Below are positions 8,634-17,659 of a stretch of 64,000 nucleotides of DNA, piece by piece. The notes under the pieces were generated by a model. The model saw only the letters and a program-made list of their open reading frames with translations, did no database searches and had not been told where the DNA came from. The DNA is taken from the NCBI RefSeq assembly GCF_000720185.1, contig NZ_JOIY01000021.1:58945-122944 (forward strand), given 5' to 3'. This DNA comes from Streptomyces sp. NRRL S-340 (GTDB lineage: Bacteria > Actinomycetota > Actinomycetes > Streptomycetales > Streptomycetaceae). Both the position numbers and the translations under genes were made by a program. How positions within the stretch are numbered: position 1 is the first letter of the stretch; every line of letters starts with the position of its first letter.

Positions 8634-10258
8634 CGACGTGGTCACCGGGGATGTCCTTCAAGGCGCTTCTGGCCGATGCTCCTATGTCGTACATCCGTGC
8701 ACATCTGGGCGAGCAGCTGTGCGCCCTGCTCGATCTCATCGAGGGCGGCACGGCGGCAGATGACCGGCTGCGGGCCGTAGCGCCGATCGCCATCGACGCC
8801 GAGCGCCTGGTCACGGACGAGGCCGAACGCTCCGCTCTCATAGCCATGATTCCGGGCCCCAAGCAGGCCGAGCTGGCACAGCGACTTGGCTCCGTAGGTG
8901 GTGATCAGGTCCCGCTGAACTACCTGCGGAGCCTGAAGTGGACGGCGGACGAGCGACGAGAGCTGCTGGAGTTCTTGGGCTTCACCATCGATCGGGTGCC
9001 GGCCCTCCCCCCGGCCTTGAAGCAGGAGGCCACACCCGAGTACGGCTTGTTCCCGCATCAGCGACACGCGGCAGCCCGAGTCAAGGAACTGCTGTACGAC
9101 GGCACGCGGCGGACAGTGCTCCATCTACCCACCGGCGTCGGCAAGACCCGAACGGGCATGAGCCTGATCTGCGATCACCTGCGGCAACATGAACCCACCG
9201 TGGTGGTGTGGCTGGCGCACGGGCAGGAACTGCTGGAGCAGGCCGCCGTCGAGTTCGAGCGCGCCTGGGCCAAAGTCGGTGATCGCCCGCTCCCCGTTCT
9301 CAGAGCATGGGGCAACGCCCCGGTGGAACTCGCAGGCATGACGGACGGACTAGTCGTTCTCGGTCTGGAGAAGGCCGTCTCGACAGCGAAGTCGGACCCA
9401 CAGTTTCTGGCCACCCTCGCGGCGCGCAGCACCCTGACCGTGTTCGACGAGGCGCATCAGATCATCGCTCCAACCTTCCAGAGGGTAGTCGACGAACTGA
9501 CGATCCGTCATGACGCCAGCTTGCTTGGGCTTACGGCCACTCCTGGCCGCACGTGGGCCGACATCTCCAAGGACGAGGAACTCTCCGACTACTTCTCCCG
9601 ACAGAAGGTCATGCTTGAGATCGAGGGCTACACCAACCCTGTGACGGCCTTGATCGAACAGGGGTACCTGGCAAAGCCGCTCATGCGGACCGTGGCCTCC
9701 GAGCCGGGCGTACACCTGTCGGCCCGCGATCAGCAGCTCCTTGCACGGTCGTTCGACATCCCGGCCGCGATGATGGCCGAGCTCGCGGGGGACGAGCAAT
9801 GGAACCTGAAGATTGTCCAGACGATCATGGAGCTGCTCGAGCAGCAACACCGCCGGATATTGGTGTTCGCCGCGTCCGTCGACCACTGCCGGCTGATCGC
9901 GGCCGTGCTGTCCGCGGCAGGCATCGATGCCGAATTCGTGACCGGCGAGTCTTCCCCCCGGCACCGCAGCCAGGTCATCGCTCGATTCAAGGGGGCCGGT
10001 CGACGCCCCATGGTTCTGTGTAACTTCGGCGTCCTGACGACCGGCTTCGACGCCCCAGCCGCCAGTGCGGCAGTAATCGCACGCCCGACCAAGTCTCTGG
10101 TGCTCTACAGCCAGATGGTCGGCCGCGTCATCCGCGGCCCCAAGGCCGGCGGCACCCCCACCTGCGAGATCGTCACCGTCGTCAACCCGGAACTCCCCGG
10201 GTTCGGCGACGTGGCACAAGCATTCACCAACTGGGAAGACGTATGGGAGACAGCGTGA
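8630..10258 (+). CDS. sspF: DEAD/DEAH-box superfamily II helicase, SspF candidate
   Basis: This 542-residue SF2 helicase has Walker A PTGVGKT at residues 167-173, DEAH at 273-276, motif III-like LGLTATPGR, and C-terminal helicase motifs TTGFDAPAA and SQMVGRVIRG. It lacks a fused nuclease. It leads a plus-strand operon with a GHKL ATPase and a PLD-like protein. This gene content and the divergent SspABCD point to the SspFGH restriction module, which damages DNA lacking PT and blocks phage replication. The letter assignment is by position and content only. GTG 8630 is favoured because of the GTGA overlap with the short upstream frame; ATG 8651 (MSFKALLADAP) is an alternative. Confidence 0.72.
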   Translation: MTTWSPGMSFKALLADAPMSYIRAHLGEQLCALLDLIEGGTAADDRLRAVAPIAIDAERLVTDEAERSALIAMIPGPKQAELAQRLGSVGGDQVPLNYLRSLKWTADERRELLEFLGFTIDRVPALPPALKQEATPEYGLFPHQRHAAARVKELLYDGTRRTVLHLPTGVGKTRTGMSLICDHLRQHEPTVVVWLAHGQELLEQAAVEFERAWAKVGDRPLPVLRAWGNAPVELAGMTDGLVVLGLEKAVSTAKSDPQFLATLAARSTLTVFDEAHQIIAPTFQRVVDELTIRHDASLLGLTATPGRTWADISKDEELSDYFSRQKVMLEIEGYTNPVTALIEQGYLAKPLMRTVASEPGVHLSARDQQLLARSFDIPAAMMAELAGDEQWNLKIVQTIMELLEQQHRRILVFAASVDHCRLIAAVLSAAGIDAEFVTGESSPRHRSQVIARFKGAGRRPMVLCNFGVLTTGFDAPAASAAVIARPTKSLVLYSQMVGRVIRGPKAGGTPTCEIVTVVNPELPGFGDVAQAFTNWEDVWETA

Positions 10259-12129
10259 CCAGCGACGGCAGCAACTACCGGATCGTCAGCCCTTCGCTGA
10301 CCGTCAAGGCCATGCGGGACAGCGGCTACAAGAACACCGCCTATGCCCTTGCCGAACTGATCGACAACAGCATCGACGCCAAGGCCACGCTCGTGGAGGT
10401 CTTCGCCTGCGAGAAGCCGGTAAAGGTCAGCGCTCGGACCAGCCACCGCGTAGAGACCATCGCTGTCCTCGACAACGGCCACGGCATGGAACCCCCGCAG
10501 CTGCGGCGAGCCCTGAAGTACGGCGACGGCCAGGGAGCCGACCCTGGCCGCATCGGCCGGTTCGGCATGGGGCTGCCCAACTCCAGCATGTCCCAGTGCA
10601 CCCGGCTGGACGTCTGGTCGTGGACCAACGGCCCCGGGAACGCCATGCACACCCATCTCGACCTCATGGAAATCGAGGAAGGGTCGATCGATGACGTTCC
10701 CGAGCCCACACACGACCCGCTGCCGGACGAGTGGCGGGATCTGAGCGAGGGACTCAGCGACACCGGCACGCTCGTCGTCTGGACCAACCTCGACAAGGTG
10801 AACTGGTACGGAGCCGCCGCCACCCTGAAGAACACCGCTGACCTGATCGGCCGCGTCTACCGGCACTACCTCCACGCTGGACGCGTCGACATCCGGATGG
10901 CTCCCGTCCGAGATGGCAAGGTCACGGACGGCGAGTACTACGCCGTACCCAACGACCCGCTCTACATGATGGCTCACACCTCAACTCCGGAGCCGTTCTC
11001 GGACAAGCCGATGTTCATGCCCTTCTCCATGGGCAGCGAGTCCGAACCCGGCGTGACGCGCTTCCCCGTGATCCACGAGGGCAAGAAGCACAACATCACG
11101 GTCCGAGCCTCCATCGCCCGCCCTGAAGCCCGCCGTGCCGACGTCGAAGACCACCCGTGGCCTGACGGCGTCAGCCGCACGGCCGATCCCGGCGGGCTCC
11201 CGTGGGGCAAGCACGCCGACCGCAACATCGGCATCTCGCTCGTGCGCCAGGGCAGGGAGCTGGACCTCGACTCGTCCTGGGCGATCGGCTACAACCCGAC
11301 GGAACGGTGGTGGGGCATCGAGGTGGAGTTCCCCCCGGAGCTCGACCCCATCTTCGGCGTGACGAACAATAAGCAGAGCGCCACCATTTTCTCGTCCCTG
11401 GCCCACTTTAAATGGAAGGCCCACGCCGAGGCTGGCGAGTCCTTCAAGGGCTTCAAGGAGCGCCTCGCCGAACTCGGCGATCCGCGTCTTCCTCTCATCG
11501 ACCTCGTGCTCTACCTGGAGGAGAAGCTTCTGCCGGCCATGCGGCGGCAGCTGAAGCAGCAGACGGTCGGTACCCGGAAGACAAAGAAGCGGCACGACGA
11601 AGACGTCGCATCCAGGGCCACGGACGCCGTCAAGCGCCGCAGCGAGGAGGGATATACCGGCAAGACCGATGAGCTGGAAGAAGGAGCGACTACCGAGACC
11701 AAGCGACAGGAACAGGTCGATGCCCTCACCCAGAGGCACCACCTGGACGAGGACACCGCGCAGTCCATGGTCGAGGAGGCCCTGGAGAAGGACCTCCGCG
11801 CACGGTGGATCTCCAGCTTCCAGGACACCTCCGCCTTCTTCAGCATCGACCTCATGGCCGGCATGCTGCAGGTGATCTTCAACGAGAAGCACCCCCTGCA
11901 CTCTCAGTTGATCACCGTCCTCGAAGACGTCCCGGAAGACGCGGACGCGGACGAACTGCGTGACCGGCTCAACCAGGCCGCCGAGACCTTCAAGCTGCTG
12001 CTCTTCTCCTGGGCGCGCATGGAGGACGAGACCTACCCCGACCGCGAGCGCGAACGCATCGCGGACGCGCGTCGGGAGTGGGGCCGGTACGCCCGTGACT
12101 TCGTGGATGGAAAGGCCGGCGACGCGTGA
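10243..12129 (+). CDS. sspG: GHKL ATPase, SspG candidate
   Basis: This 628-residue HSP90/MutL-type ATPase has N-box AELIDNSIDAKA (Glu38, Asn42), DNGHGM at residues 77-82 and the lid GRFGMGLPNSS at 105-115. A charged, probably coiled region (about 425-520, rich in Lys, Glu and Arg) precedes the C-terminal part. GHKL proteins couple ATP-driven dimerisation to DNA handling. The start overlaps the end of sspF by 16 bases and has GGGAAG upstream; the end overlaps sspH. The assignment as part of the restriction arm of the PT system is inferred from the three-gene operon and its partner locus. The alternative is an independent helicase-GHKL-PLD defence operon. Confidence 0.72.
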   Translation: MGDSVTSDGSNYRIVSPSLTVKAMRDSGYKNTAYALAELIDNSIDAKATLVEVFACEKPVKVSARTSHRVETIAVLDNGHGMEPPQLRRALKYGDGQGADPGRIGRFGMGLPNSSMSQCTRLDVWSWTNGPGNAMHTHLDLMEIEEGSIDDVPEPTHDPLPDEWRDLSEGLSDTGTLVVWTNLDKVNWYGAAATLKNTADLIGRVYRHYLHAGRVDIRMAPVRDGKVTDGEYYAVPNDPLYMMAHTSTPEPFSDKPMFMPFSMGSESEPGVTRFPVIHEGKKHNITVRASIARPEARRADVEDHPWPDGVSRTADPGGLPWGKHADRNIGISLVRQGRELDLDSSWAIGYNPTERWWGIEVEFPPELDPIFGVTNNKQSATIFSSLAHFKWKAHAEAGESFKGFKERLAELGDPRLPLIDLVLYLEEKLLPAMRRQLKQQTVGTRKTKKRHDEDVASRATDAVKRRSEEGYTGKTDELEEGATTETKRQEQVDALTQRHHLDEDTAQSMVEEALEKDLRARWISSFQDTSAFFSIDLMAGMLQVIFNEKHPLHSQLITVLEDVPEDADADELRDRLNQAAETFKLLLFSWARMEDETYPDRERERIADARREWGRYARDFVDGKAGDA

Positions 12130-13028
12130 CCGAGCCCGCCCACATCTGGCGGCAGATTGCAGAACTGATGGCGGGCGCCCACGGACGCGTAACCCTTGTG
12201 GCGCCCTTCATCAAGCGCGAGGTGCTGGCAGCCGCCCTCTCCGCCGTCCCCGACTCAGTGGAGACCATCGACTGCGTCACGCGGTGGGTCCCCGAGGAGG
12301 TGGCGGCGGGGGTCTCAGACCCCGAGATCATTGCCCTCGCGGAGGACGACAAGCGGCTGCGCGTTGCCCTGTGTCCGAGCCTGCACGCCAAGCTCTACCT
12401 CACGGGCGAACGCTGCCTGATCGGGTCGGCCAACCTGACAGGCAAGGCCACCGGGCGGGTCCCGAACCCCAACATCGAGATCCTGGTCGAGGCTTCGGCA
12501 GCCCATCCGGAAGTCGTCCGTGTACTGAGCGAAATCGAGGCTCGTGCGATTGAAGCGACGCCCCACATGGCCGCCCTGGTGAGACAACAAGCGGAGCTGC
12601 TGAAGGCACACCGCCCTGCTGCCTCCGACCAGCCACGAGAGGAAGCACAGCAGGGCTGGTACCCGGTCACGCGACGGCCGGAGACTGTGTACCCGTACTA
12701 CTGCGGAAGGGCCCAATTCGGGCGATCCGTGGAAGCAGCCATCCTCCGAGACCTTGCGTTCCTGGGGGTACCGGCGGGCTTGACCGAGGCCGAGTTTACG
12801 GACTGGGTCGAAAGCCGCCTGCGGCTGATTCCTGCACTCCAGACGCTGGTGCAGGGTGATCGCCTTACCAACGTCGAACTACAGCACGCGCTGCAGGAGC
12901 AGGCCGGCTTGACCGATGAGCAGGCCAAGAGAGCGACCGAGACCATCGCCGCGTGGCTTCGACACTTCGGCCGCTTCTACACCGACGTCGGAACATGGGA
13001 AATCAGGCACGGACAAGAACTGTCGTAA
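12126..13028 (+). CDS. sspH: Phospholipase-D-like (single HKD) nuclease, SspH candidate
   Basis: This 300-residue protein has one HxK motif, LHAKLYL (His87, Lys89), followed by GSANLTG at 100-106, the signature of PLD-superfamily nucleases that work as dimers. The remaining C-terminal half is helical with no recognised domain. The GTG start overlaps the sspG TGA (GTGA), so expression is coupled. In context it is the likely DNA-cutting component of the helicase-GHKL-PLD set, damaging unmodified DNA while PT marks self. Nuclease fold is well supported; substrate and SspH identity are inferred. Confidence 0.72.
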   Translation: MTEPAHIWRQIAELMAGAHGRVTLVAPFIKREVLAAALSAVPDSVETIDCVTRWVPEEVAAGVSDPEIIALAEDDKRLRVALCPSLHAKLYLTGERCLIGSANLTGKATGRVPNPNIEILVEASAAHPEVVRVLSEIEARAIEATPHMAALVRQQAELLKAHRPAASDQPREEAQQGWYPVTRRPETVYPYYCGRAQFGRSVEAAILRDLAFLGVPAGLTEAEFTDWVESRLRLIPALQTLVQGDRLTNVELQHALQEQAGLTDEQAKRATETIAAWLRHFGRFYTDVGTWEIRHGQELS

Positions 13029-13046
13029 CCGCCCGCCCGACGTGAC

Positions 13047-13070
13047 GCCGGCCTCGGTACCGAGGCCGGC
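13047..13070 (+). terminator. Perfect palindromic hairpin after sspFGH
   Basis: A perfect 24-base palindrome, arms GCCGGCCTCGGT and ACCGAGGCCGGC, begins 18 bases after the sspH stop. It is a T-less GC-rich hairpin as usual for Streptomyces terminators, though a near-zero loop means a protein-binding role is also possible. Confidence 0.6.
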
Positions 13071-13218
13071 CCACACCCGCATCTGGTCGGCGGCGAGCCG
13101 CTGTCGGACCGCCAGCCTGAACCGCGGACTCGCCTAGGATCTGTTCGGATGGCCAGCTGTGGCGGCAGCGCCCCACCTGGCGGTCTCAAGGCAGGAACTC
13201 AGGTGCGGGAAGGTTCTC

Positions 13219-13866
13219 ATGGCTCAAGCGCGGGTCCCCTACCTGCTCGGGCATGCTGAGATCGCTTTTCTCTTCCAAATCGAACGCCAGACATCTCAGA
13301 AGTGGCGTACGGAGGGCACGCTTCCCGAGCCCGACCTAGTCGCTTCTGGTAATCCGTACTGGTTGCTGACGACGGTGTTGAGCTTGGGCGGTGTCGGAGA
13401 CCGGCAGGTTGATGAGCGGCAGCTCGACGCCTACAAAGCCGCCATCTCCCACGCCTACGTCCCGCGGGTAGATGAACAACTACCTGTGATCATCGGCATC
13501 CAGGAGGTGGCTCGCGTCCTAGGTCGAGACGCCCAGGCCGTCTCCCGGTGGCGTAACCGTCGACGTATCGCCGAGCCAGACCTCGTTCTTTCAGGCTCTC
13601 CGCTCTGGCTCTTGGAAACGATCATCGCGGATGCGTATCAGCGGCAGCGATCCGTCGTCCTCGCCGAAATCGCCCTGCTCCGCGCAGGACAGCGTGCCCC
13701 ACAGAAGCCTCGCGGTCGCAGGTCAGGCAACCCCACCGTGCGCCCGCCAAAGGCGGTGGCGCCAGCAGCACGAACCTTCACGAGCGTCGAGCAGGCCACC
13801 GCCGTGGAGTTTCTGGAATCGGTACTAACCCAGGGCTACTCCGTCGTGATCAAGCCCCAGACCTGA
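13219..13866 (+). CDS. Protein with duplicated helix-turn-helix units
   Basis: This 215-residue protein contains two tandem copies of one unit. The first (about residues 5-55) reads LLGHAEIAFLF...SQKWRTEGTLPEPDLV...YWLL. The second (about 92-142) reads IIGIQEVARVLG...VSRWRNRRRIAEPDLV...LWLL. Each resembles the MerR/excisionase-like winged HTH used by AlpA- or Xis-type proteins, with 'xxWR...LPEPDL' marking recognition helix and wing. A basic Pro/Arg linker (about 165-190) follows. ATG 13219 has GGGAAGG upstream; an earlier in-frame start at 13159 lacks a site. It lies between sspFGH and a second PP-loop gene, so it could regulate the locus or bind DNA for it. Function unknown. Confidence 0.65.
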   Translation: MAQARVPYLLGHAEIAFLFQIERQTSQKWRTEGTLPEPDLVASGNPYWLLTTVLSLGGVGDRQVDERQLDAYKAAISHAYVPRVDEQLPVIIGIQEVARVLGRDAQAVSRWRNRRRIAEPDLVLSGSPLWLLETIIADAYQRQRSVVLAEIALLRAGQRAPQKPRGRRSGNPTVRPPKAVAPAARTFTSVEQATAVEFLESVLTQGYSVVIKPQT

Positions 13867-13955
13867 CTCAACTGACCCTCTCCAACTAACAACCCGAACG
13901 TCCAACGCCACTTGACTGCGCCCACGTTCGCCGACAGCTATGAGAGAAACACTTG

Positions 13956-14882
13956 ATGAGAGACAAGGTTATCCATACTCTCTCTCACATGTCGATCTTG
14001 CAGCGCACCAGCGGCGCCCATACCGCCGACTCAACCGATACCGACCCACAGGCCGCCTTCTGCGAGCCGAACGACAACCCGATGAAGGTCGTCTCCTACG
14101 GAGGCGGCGTGCAATCAACGGCGCTGCTGGTGCTTGCGGCCCGTGGAGAGATCGACTTCCACACCTTCCTCTTCGCCAACGTCGGCGACGACAGCGAGCA
14201 CCCGGCAACGCTCACCTACGTTCGCGAGATCGCCATCCCGTACGCCGCACGTGCGGGACTGGCTGTCCACGAGCTCAGGCGGCGCCGGCGCGACGGGGCC
14301 ACGGAAACGCTCATGCAGCGGCTAAACCGGCCGGACACCCGGTCGATCCCCATCCCGGTCCGCATGGCCAACGGTGCTCCTGGCCGCCGCAACTGCACAG
14401 CCGACTTCAAGATCAAGGTGGTCGGACGGTGGCTCCGGGAGCATGGCGCCACCGCGGAGACACCGGCGGCGGTCGGCATCGGCATATCGCTCGACGAAAT
14501 CCATCGCGCCAACCGCCGGCGGAGGGAAGCCCACGAGGTCATCGAGTACCCACTGCTCGACCTCGGGCTGCGCCGGGACGACTGCGAGCGCATCATCGCC
14601 GAGGCCAGCCTTCCGGTACCGCCCAAGAGCTCCTGCTTCTTCTGCCCCTTCCGCACCGTCGACGCCTGGCGCCACCAGCGCCGGCACGAGCCCGAGTTGT
14701 TCGCTCGGTCGGTCCGGCTGGAGGAGACGATCAACCGTCGACGGGCCGCACTGGGGCGGGATGCCGTGTATCTCACGAGGTACGGCGTCCCGCTCACCCA
14801 GGCCATCCCCAACCAGAGCCCGGGGGTAGATGCCGTCGATGAGGATGAGGGGGCTTGCGACTCCGGCTGGTGCATGACCTGA
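13956..14882 (+). CDS. Second PAPS-reductase-like PP-loop protein
   Basis: This 308-residue protein has the PP-loop SYGGGVQS at residues 47-54 and then a cysteine pattern matching SspD motif for motif: NCTADFKIK with tryptophan downstream, then SCFFCPF...W...EPELF, and a C-terminal CDSGWC. SspD has WCTKNLKIK, GCYFCFF...W...HPDLF and CSVC. That suggests the same fold and possibly an iron-sulfur or zinc site. Such PP-loop proteins are common in phages and islands with unproven roles. The start at ATG 13956 follows GAGAG; MKVVSYGGG at 14082 is an alternative that would remove a poorly conserved-looking leader. Possible roles are a second DNA or nucleoside sulfur/amide transfer, or a paralogue serving another strand or site preference. 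Confidence 0.72.
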   Translation: MRDKVIHTLSHMSILQRTSGAHTADSTDTDPQAAFCEPNDNPMKVVSYGGGVQSTALLVLAARGEIDFHTFLFANVGDDSEHPATLTYVREIAIPYAARAGLAVHELRRRRRDGATETLMQRLNRPDTRSIPIPVRMANGAPGRRNCTADFKIKVVGRWLREHGATAETPAAVGIGISLDEIHRANRRRREAHEVIEYPLLDLGLRRDDCERIIAEASLPVPPKSSCFFCPFRTVDAWRHQRRHEPELFARSVRLEETINRRRAALGRDAVYLTRYGVPLTQAIPNQSPGVDAVDEDEGACDSGWCMT

Positions 14883-14995
14883 TACGTGCCGAGCAGGCCA
14901 CGATGGGTGGAGCCCGAAAGTCATGGCTTCGGACCCCACCCATCATTTGTCCCGGTCGCCCGACGTGGCCGCCGCAGGGCGCTGCCGGTGGCAGA

Positions 14996-15840
14996 TCAGA
15001 GCTCGGGCGGCTCACCGGGCTGAAGGTGGAGGACGGCGAGGTACTCGCCGTAGGGCATCTCTTCGTCCACCCAGCGGCTGCCCGAGGGGTCGGGAATCCA
15101 CATGCCGTCGAGAAGGTACTTGTCATCGAAGACGGCGACGCGGTCCCCCTGCACCGCTGTCGCCATCAGCAGTTGGATTTCCAGCAGCAGCACCATGGAG
15201 GCTTCCCTCAGCGCGCAAACCTCGGCGTGCCCGGTGCGAAAGACGTTCCCGTCCGCGTCGCTGTCCGGCCCAGGGATGACAGCACGACCCCGGACGACCA
15301 TCTCGTGCAAGGCAATCACCTGGGCCACCGCTGCCGCCACCGGCGTGCTGGCACCCGGCACGACGTCCGGGGCATGCGTCCCCAGATGGTCGGCGACCGC
15401 GCGAGCATGGACGGGCCATTCGTCGGCGTGGTGATGCAGCCGCCGTTCGGCGGCCTCAACGGCCATCCACGGCTCCGTGGCCTCCGGGTGCAGCAGCCGA
15501 ACAAATCCTTCAAGTGCCGCGCGCAGGTAGCTGAGACGAACCTGGTGCTGCTGCCACTCCTCCATCATCTCGGTCCAGACGGCATCGAAGTCGAGGCCCG
15601 CCGAGCACATGCCACCGTCGTCGTACGACATGTCGAACGTCACCGTGCGCAGGCCCTGGGCGAGCCGCAGCCACTTGCCGTATACCAGACGTCCTGCGCC
15701 CCGGGGACTCCGGTGACGGCGGAGGCATGCTCCACCCAGTCGGTGAGTTCACGGACGTGATCCTCGGGCTCGGACAACGCGAGCATTGACAAGGTGCGGT
15801 ACGAGGGCAGGCAGGAGCCCTCCATCCGGGTAGTGGTCAT
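14996..15840 (-). pseudogene. Conserved-looking hypothetical gene split by a TA duplication
   Basis: Two overlapping frames read as one protein. The first (15840 to about 15684) ends in sensible sequence ...GVPGAQDVWY and then degenerates to a stop. The second, open upstream of its nominal GTG at 15643, begins ...YGKWLRLAQGLRTVTFD and continues to 14996. Joining them at TGG-TA-TAC, that is removing one TA of TATA at 15681-15684, restores a single protein of about 280 residues. It is helical, acidic, with no recognised domain. It follows the PT-associated methyltransferase by 60 bases on the same strand. Either a real frameshift mutation, a sequencing error, or two coupled frames (ATGA overlap) could explain it; the first two fit better. 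Confidence 0.6.
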
Positions 15841-15900
15841 AGGGTGGAGCGTGGCACACAGCACTGGCAATCGCTCTGGCGCCGGGCGGCGGTGCGACGC

Positions 15901-17343
15901 TCAGGTGCTAGTGGTGCGGCGTACGAGCCGGTGGCCTCGCAACTCCCGCCCGCAGCGCACGAGTTCCCGCTCCCAGCCCTCTTCGGTGCCGATCAGGTGC
16001 GGGCTCTCGTAAAGGCCGGCGCGAACCTCGGCCTCCGTGAGCCTCCGGTACTTGGGTGCGTCGGGATCGTCCTCGGCAAGGAATTCGTGCTTACGGTGGA
16101 GAAGGGGACGGTTGGTGGAGTCCGCGTACGAGGTGAAGGAGGACTTGAGGGTCTTCAGGTCGACGGCGTACGAGGCCGCGATACGCGGGTGGGGATCCGT
16201 GTCGAACTCGGGGTAGTCGAGCCAGCTGACACCGCGGCCCTGGTGACGGAGCTTGACGACGGACCACTCGCCAGGGCGGCCGGCAGCGATGCTCGCGCAC
16301 TGCTCATACAGGCGCAGCACGGCCGGGATCCGGTGGAGTGCCCGGCGGTGCACGTACAGGGCGGTCGCGGTGAATTTACCTGCGATCGATCCGTTCATCG
16401 CGCGACGGACGTAGGCGTCGTCGCGCAGCTTGGACAGCAGCCGATCGGCTCGCTGGCACGCCTCGGTGTATGAGGGAAAGAAAGCACGGATGTCCAGTTG
16501 AACCGGCAGGGGCAGACTGCTCACGGGGCCTCGGCCATGGAACAACTCCAACGCGAGGAATAGCAGCGTGTCGAGGGCTCCTCGTTCGGCGCTCCGCTCC
16601 ACCTTCACCGGGTCGGCTTCCTGCTCGGCAAGGCGCTTCAATTCAGCGGGGCGCAGGTGGCCGAGCAGGCTGATGATGGACTGCGGCATTTCCTCAAGCT
16701 GCGGCATCCGGCCCCGCTGCTCGAGATGAGCGACAACCGAGGTGATCGCCGAGGCGGTGTCCTCAGAAGCCAGCCATCCCCCGTCAGGGGCGACCTGGCG
16801 GGCGAGATAGCTCAATCGGGCCGCATCGTCCTTGAAGGCGTAGACGATGCCTGGCGCCGCCGACACGCAGCGGACGCCGGTTGCTTCCTCGACGTAGTCG
16901 CGCAGCTCGCCGGCGGCGTAGAGGTGCTGGAATGTGCGGCGCTGAGTGAGGATGCCGTCGCCGTACTCCGTGCCTTTGATCTGGTTGCGCTCCCACCTCA
17001 ACCGTGCGGACACCACGAGCACGGACTTGGTGAGTTCCCAGGCACGCAGGAGCGTCTCTCGTCGTTCGTCGGGATTCTCGATGACGTTCAGGACATAGGT
17101 GAGAAGGACCACCTCGGCCGGCTCGCGCCGTCCGTCCGGAAAGTACACCGGGTCCCACCCCGCGGCATCGAGACCGAGGTGCTGCAATGCCCGTACATCG
17201 CCGCCACGCCCGCAGCCGTAGTCCAGTACTCCCGTTTCGGGTTCCAGCTGGAGGTCACCGACCGCGCGGCGGGCCGGCAGTGAGAGACCGACTCGCCCGA
17301 TCGCGGTCTGGTGCCTCTGGCTGCTCCACAGCTGCTCTGTCAT
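15901..17343 (-). CDS. DNA phosphorothioation-associated putative methyltransferase
   Basis: This 480-residue protein has the SAM-binding motif I LDYGCGRGGDV at residues 40-50, then LDAAGWDP, LLTYVLNVIENPDER and LVVSARL. This combination matches the TIGRFAM family of putative methyltransferases found beside dnd phosphorothioation genes. The long C-terminal part (residues 200-480) is family-specific and may recognise DNA. The start at ATG 17343 is preceded by AGGGGA. It appears to lead a short minus-strand unit with the broken gene at 14996-15840. Its biochemical role is not established; base methylation overlapping PT sites is a reasonable hypothesis. The family call is strong because of the distinctive N-terminal block. 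Confidence 0.8.
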   Translation of the reverse strand: MTEQLWSSQRHQTAIGRVGLSLPARRAVGDLQLEPETGVLDYGCGRGGDVRALQHLGLDAAGWDPVYFPDGRREPAEVVLLTYVLNVIENPDERRETLLRAWELTKSVLVVSARLRWERNQIKGTEYGDGILTQRRTFQHLYAAGELRDYVEEATGVRCVSAAPGIVYAFKDDAARLSYLARQVAPDGGWLASEDTASAITSVVAHLEQRGRMPQLEEMPQSIISLLGHLRPAELKRLAEQEADPVKVERSAERGALDTLLFLALELFHGRGPVSSLPLPVQLDIRAFFPSYTEACQRADRLLSKLRDDAYVRRAMNGSIAGKFTATALYVHRRALHRIPAVLRLYEQCASIAAGRPGEWSVVKLRHQGRGVSWLDYPEFDTDPHPRIAASYAVDLKTLKSSFTSYADSTNRPLLHRKHEFLAEDDPDAPKYRRLTEAEVRAGLYESPHLIGTEEGWERELVRCGRELRGHRLVRRTTST

Positions 17344-17392
17344 CGGCGTCCCCTGATTCCACGGACAGGCCAACATGCGACGGCACCGAACC

Positions 17393-17659
17393 TTAGCTGA
17401 CACCCGATCCGGTGCCCCGGCCTACGCAGAGTCGCACCTCCCAGATGACCTCGAGTGACACTGTTCTGTCCATGTCCTTCGCGCCGAGCATCCACGTCTT
17501 GGCTTCGGCCGAGGTGAAGACCTGTGGCGGGCGACCAGAGTTCTGTGAGGCACCGATCAGGTCCAGCGCCCGCTCGCACAGGTTGGTGAAAACCGCGGAG
17601 GTGAAGCCCACCGTGCACCTCACCACCACCCCCACGGCGCCACCCCCGAGAGCCACCAC
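17393..17659 (-). CDS. Small uncharacterised protein upstream of the PT methyltransferase
   Basis: A GTG-initiated 88-residue frame with normal Streptomyces third-position GC ends 50 bases before the methyltransferase start. Its C-terminal half (KTWMLGAKDMDRTV, then SLEVIWEVRLCVG) looks like folded protein, while the N-terminus is Gly/Val-rich. A later start within the GTG run is possible. No domain recognised. It could be a co-transcribed small partner or a chance frame. Confidence 0.4.
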   Translation of the reverse strand: MVALGGGAVGVVVRCTVGFTSAVFTNLCERALDLIGASQNSGRPPQVFTSAEAKTWMLGAKDMDRTVSLEVIWEVRLCVGRGTGSGVS

